Of a stretch of DNA of 52,874 bases, positions 26,080-35,429 are shown piece after piece; the stretch's first letter is position 1, and each line of letters opens with the position of its first letter. The notes beneath the pieces are model-generated. The model worked only from the letters and a program-made list of their open reading frames with translations. It was not told where the DNA came from and searched no databases. The translations under genes were made by a program, and so were the position numbers. This stretch comes from Planctomycetota bacterium (GTDB taxonomy: Bacteria > Planctomycetota > UBA1135 > GCA-002686595), in contig JABACD010000023.1 in NCBI GenBank assembly GCA_014237855.1, positions 1 to 52,874 of the forward strand, read 5' to 3'.

Positions 26080-28686
26080 ATGCTCGCACCCTCGCTTGCT
26101 CGCTCGCACGCTCGCTACGGATTGATGTGGCTCATTGCAGCTCCTCTATTGGGAGCCCCAACTCTCCTCGCGCAGGAGTCTGTGGATCCTGATGTAGAAG
26201 CTGGTCTGGATCTCTGCAGCGATGACTGGTCTGGCATCCGCGAGGCCTACCAGGAGAGTCGTCACGCCATCCGCCAGCTCGACACCGGATTCTCCGCCTT
26301 CAATCCCGGTCAGCGCTGGGTGAGTCAATTCGACGGCCGGGGCTTCACGACCACGCCGCTCGAGAGTGGATGGACGTGGGGGCTCCAACTTGAGGCCTAT
26401 GGCTTCGAGGGCGTCATGACCAAGATCACCGCCAGTGCTTCGGGTGCAACCGCCGATGGTGGTCAGCTGACTTATGACTGGGACCCTTGTGTTGACGAGT
26501 GGTACAAGAATGACGAGCGTGGTCTGGAACACGGCTATACGGTTCACCATCGACCCCTCGGTGCGAAGGGTCTTCCGGACGAGCGACTTCGCCTTGTCCT
26601 GTCAGTTCGAGGTGAACTCACCCCAGAGCTGATCGATGCAGGGCGAGGCGTCCGATTCCTTGATAGCTCCGGTGCAACGAAGCTCACTTACTCGGGACTG
26701 CTTGTGTTTGATGCCGAAGAGAAGGAATTGGATTCGGTCTTCTTGATCGAGGACACCCGTCTGATTCTCGTGATCGACGAGGCGCGAGCAAGTTACCCAC
26801 TGACGATTGACCCGGTTGCGCAGCAGGCCTATCTGAAGGCTTCAAACACCGATGTCTATGACAACTTCGGGTGGAAGGTGGCGGCCTCGGGGAACACCGT
26901 GGTCGTGGGCGCCCCCTGGGAGGACTCCGGCTCTGTTGGAGTCAATGGAGTGCAGGGCAACGACAACTTGCCGGATTCAGGGGCTGCCTACGTGTTCGTG
27001 CGAACAGGGGCTACCTGGAGTCAAGAGGCTTACTTGAAGGCGTCCAATACTGACGTCGGTGATCACTTTGGGACCTACCTTGCCATTGACGGTGACACGA
27101 TCGTAGTGGGCGCACAGCATGAAGATAGTGGAGCAACCGGAGTTGACGGTGACCAGTCAGATGACAGCAAGGACAATTCCGGCGCTGCCTACGTCTTTGT
27201 CAGAAGTGGCGGGGTATGGAGTCAGCAGGCCTATCTGAAGGCCTCAAATTCCGGAGAAGGCGATGAATTCGGGTACGTGTCGATATCTGGTGACCTGATC
27301 GCGGTGTGTTCGGAACTTGAGGACAGCAATGCCAGGGTCATCAATGGCCCCGACAACGACCTCAGAGCTAATTCTGGAGCGGTCTACGTGTTCTCACGCA
27401 CTGGTTCCACCTGGGCTCAGGAGGCCTACATCAAGTCCTCGAACTCGGATATAGGAGATTCCTTCGGCGTCAATGCAATTGAAGGGGAGACCCTGGTTGT
27501 CTGTGCCCGTGGGGAGGACGGGGGTGATTCCGGAATCAACACGCCCCACACCAACAACAATACTGACTCGGGCGCTGCCTATGTCTTCGAACGAAACCAG
27601 GGGACCTGGGTGGAGACGACCAAGATCAAGTCATCCAATCCGGACGAGTTTGACTTCTTCGGGATCTCCACGGACATCGCTGCTAATCGAATCATCATTG
27701 GTTGCAATGGTGAGGACAGCGCATCCACTGGTGTCGGAGGGGATCAAGGAAACAACTTTGGCTCCGGTGGCAACTCGGGGGCAGTCTACTCCTTCGTTCG
27801 GGCTGGCAACTCCTGGGCTCAGGAGTCCTACATCAAGGCAACAAACACCGGATCCAGTGATCAGTTCGGGGTTGGGGTAGCCTTGACAGGTCAGTACATG
27901 ATCGTGGGGGCGTGGGAGGAAGATAGCAGCAGCTTTGGAGTGGACGGCGACCAGCTAAACAATTCTGCCCCGGCCGCAGGTGCAGCTTATGTCCTGTCAC
28001 TGCAGGCCTGCGAGGGATGGAGTCACCTCAGCTACCTGAAAGCTTCAAATGCCGAAGCTGCCGATAACTTCGGGCTATCAGTTGCTCTTGGCGATGGATT
28101 CGCTGTCGTTGGTGCGCCGAATGAGGACAGCCTCTCGCAGGGAGTCAATGGAACGCAGGGAAACGGCGGCCCTGGGGAGAACTCCCGTTCTGGTGCTGCC
28201 TATGGCTTCGACCTCACTGAACCCATCGATTTGGGAGTGAGTTTCTGTGAGGGGGATGGCAGCAGCTCTACCTGTCCGTGCTTCAACTTTGGAAGTGCAG
28301 GTGCCGGTTGTGCGAATTCGGCAGGTGGATCGGCTCTTCTCTATGGGGAGGGTGCCGCCTGCAGTGGTCTCGATAGTCTTGTTCTCAGGGTGTCTGGATC
28401 CATGCCGAACAAGCCGGGTCTTCTGTTCCAGGGCATCAATTCGATGGCTGGTGGCAATGGTAACCCTCTTGGCAACGGCCTGCTTTGTGTCGCACCGCAG
28501 AGACGCTGGGACGTGCAGTTCGCCGACGATAACGGGGGCGTGATCTACGGGCCTGGAGTGCTCGGGGATGATCCGGCTGTCTCGGCCGGCGCTATCCTGC
28601 ACTACCAGTGGTGGTACCGTGATGCAGCGGACACTTGCGGAGGAGGATTCAATTTCTCCAATGCTTATACGGTGATATGGGAATGA
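26080..28686 (+). CDS. Exported FG-GAP seven-repeat protein with C-terminal Cys-rich module
   Basis: Start ATG 26080 is fixed by AAGGAG just upstream and by the signal peptide (GLMWLIAAPLLGAPTLLAQ). The protein has 868 residues. After an N-terminal domain (~30-245) come seven repeats of ~62 residues, each with a YLKASN-like start, a D-x-FG turn, a V-V-x-x-ED-S centre and a (S)GAAYVF end. This suggests a seven-bladed FG-GAP/integrin-like propeller with Ca-binding loops. The C-terminus carries CPCFNFGSAGAGCANS, a YRDAADTCGGGFNFSNA segment and a hydrophobic end, the same module as in the 539-2287 protein. It is probably extracellular or surface-bound; adhesion is a guess. The gene sits between two HEAT paralogs. 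Confidence 0.85.
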   Translation: MLAPSLARSHARYGLMWLIAAPLLGAPTLLAQESVDPDVEAGLDLCSDDWSGIREAYQESRHAIRQLDTGFSAFNPGQRWVSQFDGRGFTTTPLESGWTWGLQLEAYGFEGVMTKITASASGATADGGQLTYDWDPCVDEWYKNDERGLEHGYTVHHRPLGAKGLPDERLRLVLSVRGELTPELIDAGRGVRFLDSSGATKLTYSGLLVFDAEEKELDSVFLIEDTRLILVIDEARASYPLTIDPVAQQAYLKASNTDVYDNFGWKVAASGNTVVVGAPWEDSGSVGVNGVQGNDNLPDSGAAYVFVRTGATWSQEAYLKASNTDVGDHFGTYLAIDGDTIVVGAQHEDSGATGVDGDQSDDSKDNSGAAYVFVRSGGVWSQQAYLKASNSGEGDEFGYVSISGDLIAVCSELEDSNARVINGPDNDLRANSGAVYVFSRTGSTWAQEAYIKSSNSDIGDSFGVNAIEGETLVVCARGEDGGDSGINTPHTNNNTDSGAAYVFERNQGTWVETTKIKSSNPDEFDFFGISTDIAANRIIIGCNGEDSASTGVGGDQGNNFGSGGNSGAVYSFVRAGNSWAQESYIKATNTGSSDQFGVGVALTGQYMIVGAWEEDSSSFGVDGDQLNNSAPAAGAAYVLSLQACEGWSHLSYLKASNAEAADNFGLSVALGDGFAVVGAPNEDSLSQGVNGTQGNGGPGENSRSGAAYGFDLTEPIDLGVSFCEGDGSSSTCPCFNFGSAGAGCANSAGGSALLYGEGAACSGLDSLVLRVSGSMPNKPGLLFQGINSMAGGNGNPLGNGLLCVAPQRRWDVQFADDNGGVIYGPGVLGDDPAVSAGAILHYQWWYRDAADTCGGGFNFSNAYTVIWE

Positions 28687-28999
28687 TCCACGGGGCATCA
28701 CGCAGAGAGCTTGCGTTGCTAGCTGGCTAGCAAGAGCTGGGTTGATCACTTCACTCTAGGTTCTTGATCGCTCGCATCGTCTCAAGTGAGCGCTCGCCAA
28801 CCGAATGGTTGGCGAGCGCTCACTCTTGTTCCACCAATCTTCAATGGCCCTGGTCGAGACTCTTACGAGGTTCTTTGCCAGGCAGGGGAGAAACTCATCA
28901 AGTCCTGGCCGCTAGTACTTGTAGGACAAGGCTTGAGCTGCTTCGTCAAGGTCAGCTCCTTGTTGGCTCAAGCCTTCAAACCCAAGGGAGAATGGACTG
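28687..28999. other. Intergenic region between FG-GAP and second HEAT gene
   Basis: It holds one strong terminator hairpin (28786-28823). The remaining ~170 bases should contain the promoter of the HEAT gene at 29000; no clear hexamers are visible. Confidence 0.35.
28786..28823 (+). terminator. Perfect 17-bp hairpin after the FG-GAP gene
   Basis: GTGAGCGCTCGCCAACC (28786-28802) pairs with 28807-28823 around the tetraloop GAAT. TCTTGTT follows. It lies 100 bases after the stop at 28686. Confidence 0.65.
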
Positions 29000-31177
29000 A
29001 TGACTATCAAGAAAATTGCGTGCGACCGACTGCTCGTTGCCGGAATCGCGGCCTCACTTCTTGCCGGGAACCTTGGCGCTTCGGCGGCCCCGTTGTGACC
29101 GCCTGTTGACGGGCAGCCCGGTGGGCCGCCCCCTCCTCCTTCAGGCGCTCCCCCGGCCACGCTGCCGTTCCCGGGATTTCCTCCGGGTGCATTCCCCGGT
29201 TCCGGTGGCCCCGCCGGCCCCGCCGGTCCCGCTGGCCCAGGGCGGGCAACTCCCGGGCCGGGAGGACCAAAGGCTCCGCGCGCTGGTGGCGGGGGGAGAA
29301 CGCCAGGTCCTCGGGGCCCTTCAGCTCCTCCTGCCCCGAAGCAGCACCGTCCCATGCCAATCACGGGCCTGGTTGGCTGCGGCGATGAGACGAGTTGGCG
29401 TCTCTGGTGGGAACACAATCGCGATCCATATCTGGGCCTGCGAGATAGTGTTCGCGAGAGCCAGCAGTCCTACGGGAGCACCGACTTCTACATTGGTAAA
29501 CGTGCGGGAGAGACTGGGGAGGATCTTGGTGTACGTGAGGATCAAGTTCTCTCGGAGGTCGCACCCGCCCTTGTTGCGGCGCTTCGAGATCAGGGATCCG
29601 CAGCCATGCGGCGGCGGGCGCTCCTGTCCATTGCAAAGCTGCCTGCGTCCTACTGCGAGAAGGAGAGCCTTGATCGCTACACCATTCTCAAGACCTACCT
29701 CGGTGACCCGGACTCTGAGGTGTCGAAGACTGCAGCGATCGGCCTGGGATTGATTGGTGGTGCGGATGCACTTGACACCCTGGAGCATCTGCTGATGGGG
29801 TGTGACGTGGGTCAGAAGCTAATGCGGCGTAGTCACATTCCCTACACGATGCGGATCAACGCGGCATACGCGATGGGGCTTGCTGGGGCACGCTCGGAAA
29901 TAGAAGAAGAGAAGCGGTTCGTGCTTCACTTCCTGAGTCAGGCAATGAAAGTGGATCGAAGCGGTAGCCCGGATGTTGCCTCTGCCTGCGTGGCTGCCAT
30001 CGGAGTCATCGCAATGCCTGTTCGTGGCGTGAGCCTCGCCGATGCATCCCGGGAACCCTTGCTCGCCGGGCGAGAATCCCAGGTGGCTGCTCTGCTTGCT
30101 ATCCTCGAGGACAAGGACGAGCGGCGAATCACTCGCGCCCATACCGTTACTGCCATTGGTCGATTGCTCTCAGCTGAGGGAGGAGACCAGATCGTGGACT
30201 ACGATGTCGTCGTGCGGAAGCTGGCGCGTATCCTCTCATCCAGGGCTGGATACGAGCGCGAGGTGCGCCAGAGTGCGGCGCTGGCGCTCGGAATGGTGGC
30301 CGATAGTGATAACGATGTCTCTGACAAGCTGGCACGCAAGGCCCTGACCAGGTCGACGGCCGACACAGACCAGCTGACGCGTTTCTTTGCCATGGTTGCG
30401 CTGGGGCAGGCTGCTGGCCGTGTGGGAGAGAATGGTGGTGAGGGCCTGGCCGGAAGCCATGCAGCACGTAAGCACCTGCTCGGTATTCTCGCCAAAGGCA
30501 AGAGTGGCAGCCGCCCCTGGGCAGCACTCGGACTGGGTTTGCTCGGACATGGAATCAATGAAGGTGGATACTATCCGTCCGGGGATGCCAGCCGTGCTCT
30601 TGCTGACCTCCTCCGCTCTACCAAGAGGCCAGAGACCGTGGGGGCGCTCGCCATCAGCCTCGGTCTTCGTGGCGCCGGCCAGTACCGTGCCTTGGTCGAA
30701 GAGCGGCTCGAAAGCATCAAGCGCGACGATGCGACTACTTCCGAGCTTGCACTGGCACTTGGCATGATCGGTGCCATGAATTCCGAAGGCGCCCTGCGGG
30801 AGCTGAGTGACACGGCCAGTCGCCGGCCCCACTTGCTTCGGGAGGTGGCTATTGCCCGAGCCTTGCTGGGAGATCAAGAACTCATCTCGGATCTGCTGGA
30901 TGACCTGGAGGAGGCGGACACTCTCGCCAGCCTCGTTGGTGTTGCCTCGTCCCTGGCCTTTGTCGGCGAGAAGAGCACCATCACGCCCTTGAGCCTTGCG
31001 CTGAAAGGTGAGTCCGCTACCAGCCTTGGGCGAGCGTACCTGCTTGAAGCGCTCGGTGATATCTGTGACGAGGGCAAGCTGCCCTGGACCACGACCTATT
31101 CTATCGGTGTCAACTATGGAGCTGCGACCGAGACACTCGAGAAGGGGGCCAGCGAAGGCCTGCTGAATATGGACTGA
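29000..31177 (+). CDS. Exported HEAT-repeat protein with Pro/Gly-rich N-terminus, predicted selenoprotein
   Basis: ATG 29000 (GGGAG upstream) opens a signal peptide (KKIACDRLLVAGIAASLLAG, ending near ASA). After residue 32 the frame meets TGA 29096-29098 and then stays open to 31177. Read as Sec the protein has 725 residues, against 722 for the Cys paralog at 23653-25821, and U33-P-P aligns with C35-P-P there. A Pro/Gly/Ala linker with collagen-like Gly-Pro-Ala triplets follows, then the shared Trp motif (SWRLWWEHNRDPYLGLRD) and HEAT-like repeats to the end. No start codon lies in frame between the TGA and ATG 29354, so a normal caller would begin there and miss the signal peptide. A SECIS-like hairpin follows the TGA. 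Function unknown; an exposed Sec suggests redox or metal chemistry. Confidence 0.8.
29111..29131 (+). promoter_or_regulatory. Predicted bacterial SECIS hairpin of the HEAT protein
   Basis: GGGC (29111-29114) pairs with GCCC (29128-29131) and GCCC (29116-29119) with GGGC (29123-29126). A single A-C mismatch lies between the two stems, and the apical loop is GGT (29120-29122). The loop starts 21 nt after TGA 29096, begins with G and contains GU. Confidence 0.72.
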
Positions 31178-31199
31178 GGCTTGGTGTTTCCGGTCGAGT

Positions 31200-31230
31200 G
31201 AGCCCGTCATCTTGTGAAGGTGGCGGGCTC
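31200..31230. terminator. Hairpin between convergent genes
   Basis: GAGCCCG (31200-31206) pairs with CGGGCTC (31224-31230). It lies between the HEAT stop at 31177 and the minus-strand stop at 31250 and could serve both genes. Confidence 0.5.
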
Positions 31231-31249
31231 TCTGTCTGATGATCTCAGC

Positions 31250-33124
31250 TCACTGCATGCCCCAGTCGTCGGTACGGAAGGGCGAGGCGGGTATGCCGTC
31301 GGTGTTGATCAGGTTTGCCTCGTCTGGGCTATTCGCCCATGCGTAGCGGAGGGCTTGCGGCGTCTGGAGGGCGCCACACTCGACCAGGACATATCCCTTC
31401 TCGATACGAGCCTTGGCCGGGTGGAAGGCACGGTCGGCTCCGGCAACCTCGAAGCCTGAGAGCTCCTCTCCGTCACGCACGGCCAGCTCTCCGCCAAATG
31501 TGTCGAACAGGATCCGGTAGTTGTTGTTGTCGTCGAGCTCGACTTGCTCGAACACGGGTCCCATCGGGGTGACTCCCTCCTGCCCATAGGTCTGCGAGAG
31601 TGCCCAACGGGCGAGCCTCAGCCCCACATCCAGCTTGTTTCTGGGGTGGATGTCCTTCGGGTCCCCGATGTCCAGGGTTATGGCCATACCCACGTCGTCG
31701 AGTTCCTGAAGTGCGCGGAGCTGCGCGTCACGAACGACTGGGTATTGCCAGAAGGTGCTGTTGTTCTCGGCGAAGTTCGGGAGCTGAACCAGGATGAATG
31801 GCATCGAGGGCCTGGCAAGCTGCTGACGCAAGTCGCTGATGAAGGCGGGAAACAGCTCGTAGTACTCGACAGAGTTCTCGCCGATTGCATTGTTCTCTCC
31901 CTGGTACCAGATCGTACCTCGCAGGCCATAGGCACGTAGCGGGTGGATCATTCCATTGTAGAGATGGGCGGGCCGGTGCTGATGAGCAGGAGGGTTGATT
32001 GTGGAGCCCACCTGTAGCCGCCAGTCTCCTGCTAGGGACAAGCTCTCTGACTCGCGGCCTTCCGGATAGATCCGCATGTCGGCTGCCGCACCGTGAAAAC
32101 CACCTGGGCCCGAGCCGTCACGAACCCTGACGGTAAGAGTGACCTCTCCCGTGGGGGCGTCCTCGGCAGCAACCCGATACTTGCGAAGAGCCTGCCAGTT
32201 GTTGGTGTGACCAATCTCCGCGTCCTGGAGGTAGGTATGGTCCTCGTCATCCACTCCTCCGAGCTCCACGATGAGGGCCGAACCACGCCAGTCTGAAGGG
32301 ATTGCGATGCTCTTGCGGAACCAGATGATCCCATCGATGTCGTGTCCCAGGTCCTTGAACATTCCCGGGAGCTGAACCTCCTCCCAGCTTGTGTCGTCCA
32401 CCTCGGGTCCCACCCGTAGCGCTGGGCTGACACGAGCTTGCTCCTCGTAGACTGCCCACTCGTCAAGGGTTCGTCTTGCCGACTTCAGTTGCCGGAGAGT
32501 TTGCATCGTGGTCCAGGCCTGCACGCTGCTTCCTCCCCAGCTGACATTGATCAATCCGATCGGGATGTCCAGCTTGGTCAGAAGTTCACGCCCGAAGTAG
32601 TAGCCGGTGGCGGAGAAGCTGCCCACCGTCTCCGGGGAGGCAACCACCCAGCTCCCGGGGAGGTCCTCCTGCCTCTCGGGAGCTGAGACCTGGCCACCGG
32701 TGAACATCCGGATCCGCGGATCCTTCGCTTCTTCGGCGGCCCTCTCGGCCCCATCTGCCCCATTCACTCTCCAGGCCATGTTCGACTGCCCTGAGCACAG
32801 CCAGACTTCACCGACGAGGACGTCCTGGAATGAGAGAGTATTCTCCGGTCCAGCCACCTCGAGAACCCTGGACTCCGAGCTGGCGGGCATGGCAGGGAGC
32901 TCTACCCGCCACTCTCCAGTCTCATCGGCCGTGGTGGAGAGTCGCTGGTCTGCGAAGGTGACCAGGACCTTCTCTCCAGGGGCAGCGCTTCCCCAGACCG
33001 TCACAGGTTCACCCTGCTGCAGGACCATGTGGTCGGCGAAGATGTTGGGTGTGCTCACATCTGCCGTTGCGAGAGAGCAGAGGCAGATACAGGCGAACAG
33101 GGTGTGAAGGTGCTGCCGGTTCAT
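31250..33124 (-). CDS. Sialate O-acetylesterase family protein
   Basis: I prefer the ATG at 33124 (product starts MNRQHLHTLFACICLCSLA), which gives a clean signal peptide and 624 residues; an ATG at 33172 adds 16 residues before it. The mature part opens with a beta domain (NIFADHMVLQQGEPVTVWG) and then the SGNH-type esterase with nucleophile Ser in WLCSGQSNMAW, a second block TIWYQGENNA and the Asp/His block DIGDPKDIHPRNK. A jelly-roll insert (IWFRKSIAIP) is usual in the family. It removes O-acetyl groups from sialic acid or from polysaccharides such as xylan, outside the inner membrane. An AlgX-like gene lies upstream on the same strand. Confidence 0.9.
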   Translation of the reverse strand: MNRQHLHTLFACICLCSLATADVSTPNIFADHMVLQQGEPVTVWGSAAPGEKVLVTFADQRLSTTADETGEWRVELPAMPASSESRVLEVAGPENTLSFQDVLVGEVWLCSGQSNMAWRVNGADGAERAAEEAKDPRIRMFTGGQVSAPERQEDLPGSWVVASPETVGSFSATGYYFGRELLTKLDIPIGLINVSWGGSSVQAWTTMQTLRQLKSARRTLDEWAVYEEQARVSPALRVGPEVDDTSWEEVQLPGMFKDLGHDIDGIIWFRKSIAIPSDWRGSALIVELGGVDDEDHTYLQDAEIGHTNNWQALRKYRVAAEDAPTGEVTLTVRVRDGSGPGGFHGAAADMRIYPEGRESESLSLAGDWRLQVGSTINPPAHQHRPAHLYNGMIHPLRAYGLRGTIWYQGENNAIGENSVEYYELFPAFISDLRQQLARPSMPFILVQLPNFAENNSTFWQYPVVRDAQLRALQELDDVGMAITLDIGDPKDIHPRNKLDVGLRLARWALSQTYGQEGVTPMGPVFEQVELDDNNNYRILFDTFGGELAVRDGEELSGFEVAGADRAFHPAKARIEKGYVLVECGALQTPQALRYAWANSPDEANLINTDGIPASPFRTDDWGMQ

Positions 33125-33251
33125 GTCGAGTTCGGTGAGGTGCGCTGTCTTGGGGACCCGTACAAGATACATCCTTTGGCGCCTGACATGGCATGACCGG
33201 GATTGCTGACCTGCTCAGTCCAGATAGTCCGGGTGACAGGGGGCCCGCCTG

Positions 33252-34397
33252 TCAGTTCGAGAAGAGCGGGACGTACTTGTGCTTTCGATTGAAGTCCCGC
33301 ACCGAGCACAGCCAGATGACGACTCGCTTGTCTTTCATTCCATCCTTTCCTCTTCGAGAGAGAGACTTCCAGATGGATGAACCTCCTCCTGGAAGAGTGA
33401 TGGTGTCGATCCGGTGTCCGAGGCGGGCGTAGAGCAGGCTTGCCATGTCGGCTCCCTTCCCGTTGAAGATCCCGCTGAAACTGTCCCCAATCAGGAGGAT
33501 CTGACTCTGTGCATCCTTCTCGTGCGCGCTCTCTCCCTCCTCGGTCAGCACGCGCTCAAACCAGACCTTCACCGGCCTGCGTGCCTCCAAGAGGTCCAGC
33601 TTCTTGTTGTTGAGGATGGACCAATTTCCCTGCTCGCGCTTCACGAGAAAGTTATCTCCCTGCCTTTCAGGTCCTTGGGTGAACCACTGGGTCCGCTTGA
33701 TTCGCCCTGCGATCTCGTCAGCGGCAAGGCCTACACCCCGTGGAGTCCAGTGGAGGTCGTAATCAAAATAGAGGCGTTCATCAGCCTCGTTGAACTCACC
33801 GTAGCGGGCAGCAGAAAAGGCAGGCAGGAGATCGAGCACCTCGATCCCGTCCTCGGCCACGCTGAGGAGTGTGGGGGCCATGCCCGCGCCATAGCCTGTG
33901 AACTCCAGCTGTTCGGGGACACCCTCCAGGTGTTCGGGATAGATCTGAATCCTCAATGGAATGGGAACGACGAGAAGCTGAATCCCGAGCTCCTCGAGTT
34001 CACGGGCATAGGCTCTCAGCATTCCAGCGAAGGAGTCCGGCGACTCAAAATTCATGGCCGGCGCCACGCCACCCTCGGGAGTCGTGTTCCAGGCCTGGAG
34101 GAAGGCCGGCTCCTTGCGCTTGACGCGGCCAAGGGCGGAGGGGACGAAGGGCTCTTGATCGGGGATGGCGAGGAGCTGAGCTGTCAGCTCGAGGAGGAAC
34201 TCGTGCAGCTGCTTGTCTGCTTCCTGGTCCACCCGACCCTGGAGCACTGCAATGTCCCTCGCTACCCGCTCACTCCTGGGGCTCTGCTGCGAGGGGGACG
34301 AAGAGTCCTGTGGCTGAGCATCACGCGCTTGCTCATCTTCCGTGAGCCCGGCTTGGGGAACAAGGGCCAGGGTCAGCATCAAGATGTGTTGCAGCAT
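33252..34397 (-). CDS. AlgX/AlgJ-like SGNH protein (polysaccharide O-acetylation type)
   Basis: The 381-residue protein has a signal peptide (MLQHILMLTLALVPQAGL), a charged Ser/Gln-rich linker, and an AlgX/AlgJ-type SGNH domain. The D-x-H-W-T block appears as YDYDLHWTPRG and the Ser block as ILLIGDSFSGIF, both needed for acetyl transfer in AlgX and AlgJ. In those systems an MBOAT membrane protein supplies acetyl groups and the SGNH protein moves them to the exported glycan. No MBOAT gene is in the window. It may therefore act alone or with a distant partner. The pairing with a downstream O-acetylesterase is suggestive. Confidence 0.75.
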   Translation of the reverse strand: MLQHILMLTLALVPQAGLTEDEQARDAQPQDSSSPSQQSPRSERVARDIAVLQGRVDQEADKQLHEFLLELTAQLLAIPDQEPFVPSALGRVKRKEPAFLQAWNTTPEGGVAPAMNFESPDSFAGMLRAYARELEELGIQLLVVPIPLRIQIYPEHLEGVPEQLEFTGYGAGMAPTLLSVAEDGIEVLDLLPAFSAARYGEFNEADERLYFDYDLHWTPRGVGLAADEIAGRIKRTQWFTQGPERQGDNFLVKREQGNWSILNNKKLDLLEARRPVKVWFERVLTEEGESAHEKDAQSQILLIGDSFSGIFNGKGADMASLLYARLGHRIDTITLPGGGSSIWKSLSRRGKDGMKDKRVVIWLCSVRDFNRKHKYVPLFSN

Positions 34398-34621
34398 CAG
34401 TTGAATTGGAGTGGGGGGATCGAGGCTGGCCTGTCGGTGTGCGTCAGGTGGCGGCCCTCCGCCTCGAGGAAGAGTACGGGAGTCGCCTGGAAATAGGACG
34501 GCAGAATTCTCGACTCAGTGGCGGTTGACTGTGGGGGGGGCTGCCCTGCCCTCTCGGACGCCTTGCAAGCAGTGGTCAGGCAGTGCCCGGGCGGGTGGGC
34601 CGATTGCTGGTTCTCAAATGC

Positions 34622-34658
34622 GCGAGGGCCACCCGACGGTGTGTCGGGTGGCCCTCGC
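34622..34658 (-). terminator. Perfect 16-bp hairpin ending the 34688-35206 gene
   Basis: GCGAGGGCCACCCGAC (34622-34637) pairs without mismatch with 34643-34658 around a 5-base loop. It lies 30 bases beyond the minus-strand stop at 34688. No T-tract is present. Confidence 0.6.
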
Positions 34659-34687
34659 CTGGAGGCATGTTTGAGCTTGGGCTGGCC

Positions 34688-35206
34688 TCACCTGGTCTTG
34701 GAGAACTGAGTATCGATGAACTTGTTCAGGATCTCCTCGACTTGGGAGTAATCGCCAGAGCTTATCCAGTAGCTGTAGCTGTGGCTGTGTGCGTTGGTGT
34801 CGCCTCTGAAGAAGGTGACTGTGCTCAGAGGCACGTCGGTCACCGTGAAGTCCTGATCCATGAGATTCATGGCCTGGCTGGACATGAGCGCTGCCTCGAG
34901 TTCATTGAACTCTTGCTGGGAGATCATCTTGCTCCTTACCACGGCTGCCTTGCTGCCGGAGAGGCTGCTATAGCTGGCAAATCCATCGTCGTAGACGGTG
35001 AGATGTTCGAATACTGGGCCAGTCAGGGTCCCGCCGCTCACGTCAAAAGTAACCAGTGGTTCCCGGTTGATGGGGTTCTTCGCGCTGATCTCCTGGTTGA
35101 TCTCATCGGCTTGCAAGCTGATGTTTGAACCCTGTTGACCCAGCCCGAAAATGCCTGCCACTGCCATGGCCGATCCAAGAACCCCAAAAGCACGAAACTC
35201 AATCAT
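34688..35206 (-). CDS. Exported protein of unknown function
   Basis: 172 residues. The N-terminus (MIEFRAFGVLGSAMAVAGIFGLG) looks like a signal peptide. The rest is a small domain with alternating beta strands (PLVTFDVSGGTLTGPVFEHL, HSYSYWISSG) and a helix. There are no Cys residues or catalytic motifs that I recognise. AAAGAGAT lies upstream of its ATG on the minus strand, compatible with a ribosome site. It is a single-gene unit divergent from the ThuA gene. Confidence 0.7.
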   Translation of the reverse strand: MIEFRAFGVLGSAMAVAGIFGLGQQGSNISLQADEINQEISAKNPINREPLVTFDVSGGTLTGPVFEHLTVYDDGFASYSSLSGSKAAVVRSKMISQQEFNELEAALMSSQAMNLMDQDFTVTDVPLSTVTFFRGDTNAHSHSYSYWISSGDYSQVEEILNKFIDTQFSKTR

Positions 35207-35429
35207 CTCTTTCCTCCTTGGTCATTTGGAGATGGGATGGACAATGGTCCACCCGTCTCCCAGTCTGCGAATTCTCCCCTGCACGAATCGATGGTCGGAA
35301 ACTGCCTGGTGACCACGAACTCGTGTTGACCTCAGGAGCCGAAGCGGTCGTGGTAGCGGACGGAGTTCTTCTTGAATCTCTTGATAGAGTGGTTGCGGCC
35401 AAACGGAGCCTGCCTCAAGCGACATCATC

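Noticed and set aside
28764..29000. 78-residue frame before the second HEAT gene
   Set aside because: It runs through the 17-bp terminator hairpin and has no coding character.
29354..31177. HEAT protein starting at ATG 29354
   Set aside because: It would lack a signal peptide and the Pro/Gly linker that its paralog has, although both are encoded in frame just upstream of and around the TGA.
33414..34496. 360-residue plus-strand frame
   Set aside because: Long antisense shadow of the AlgX-like gene; no motif in its translation.
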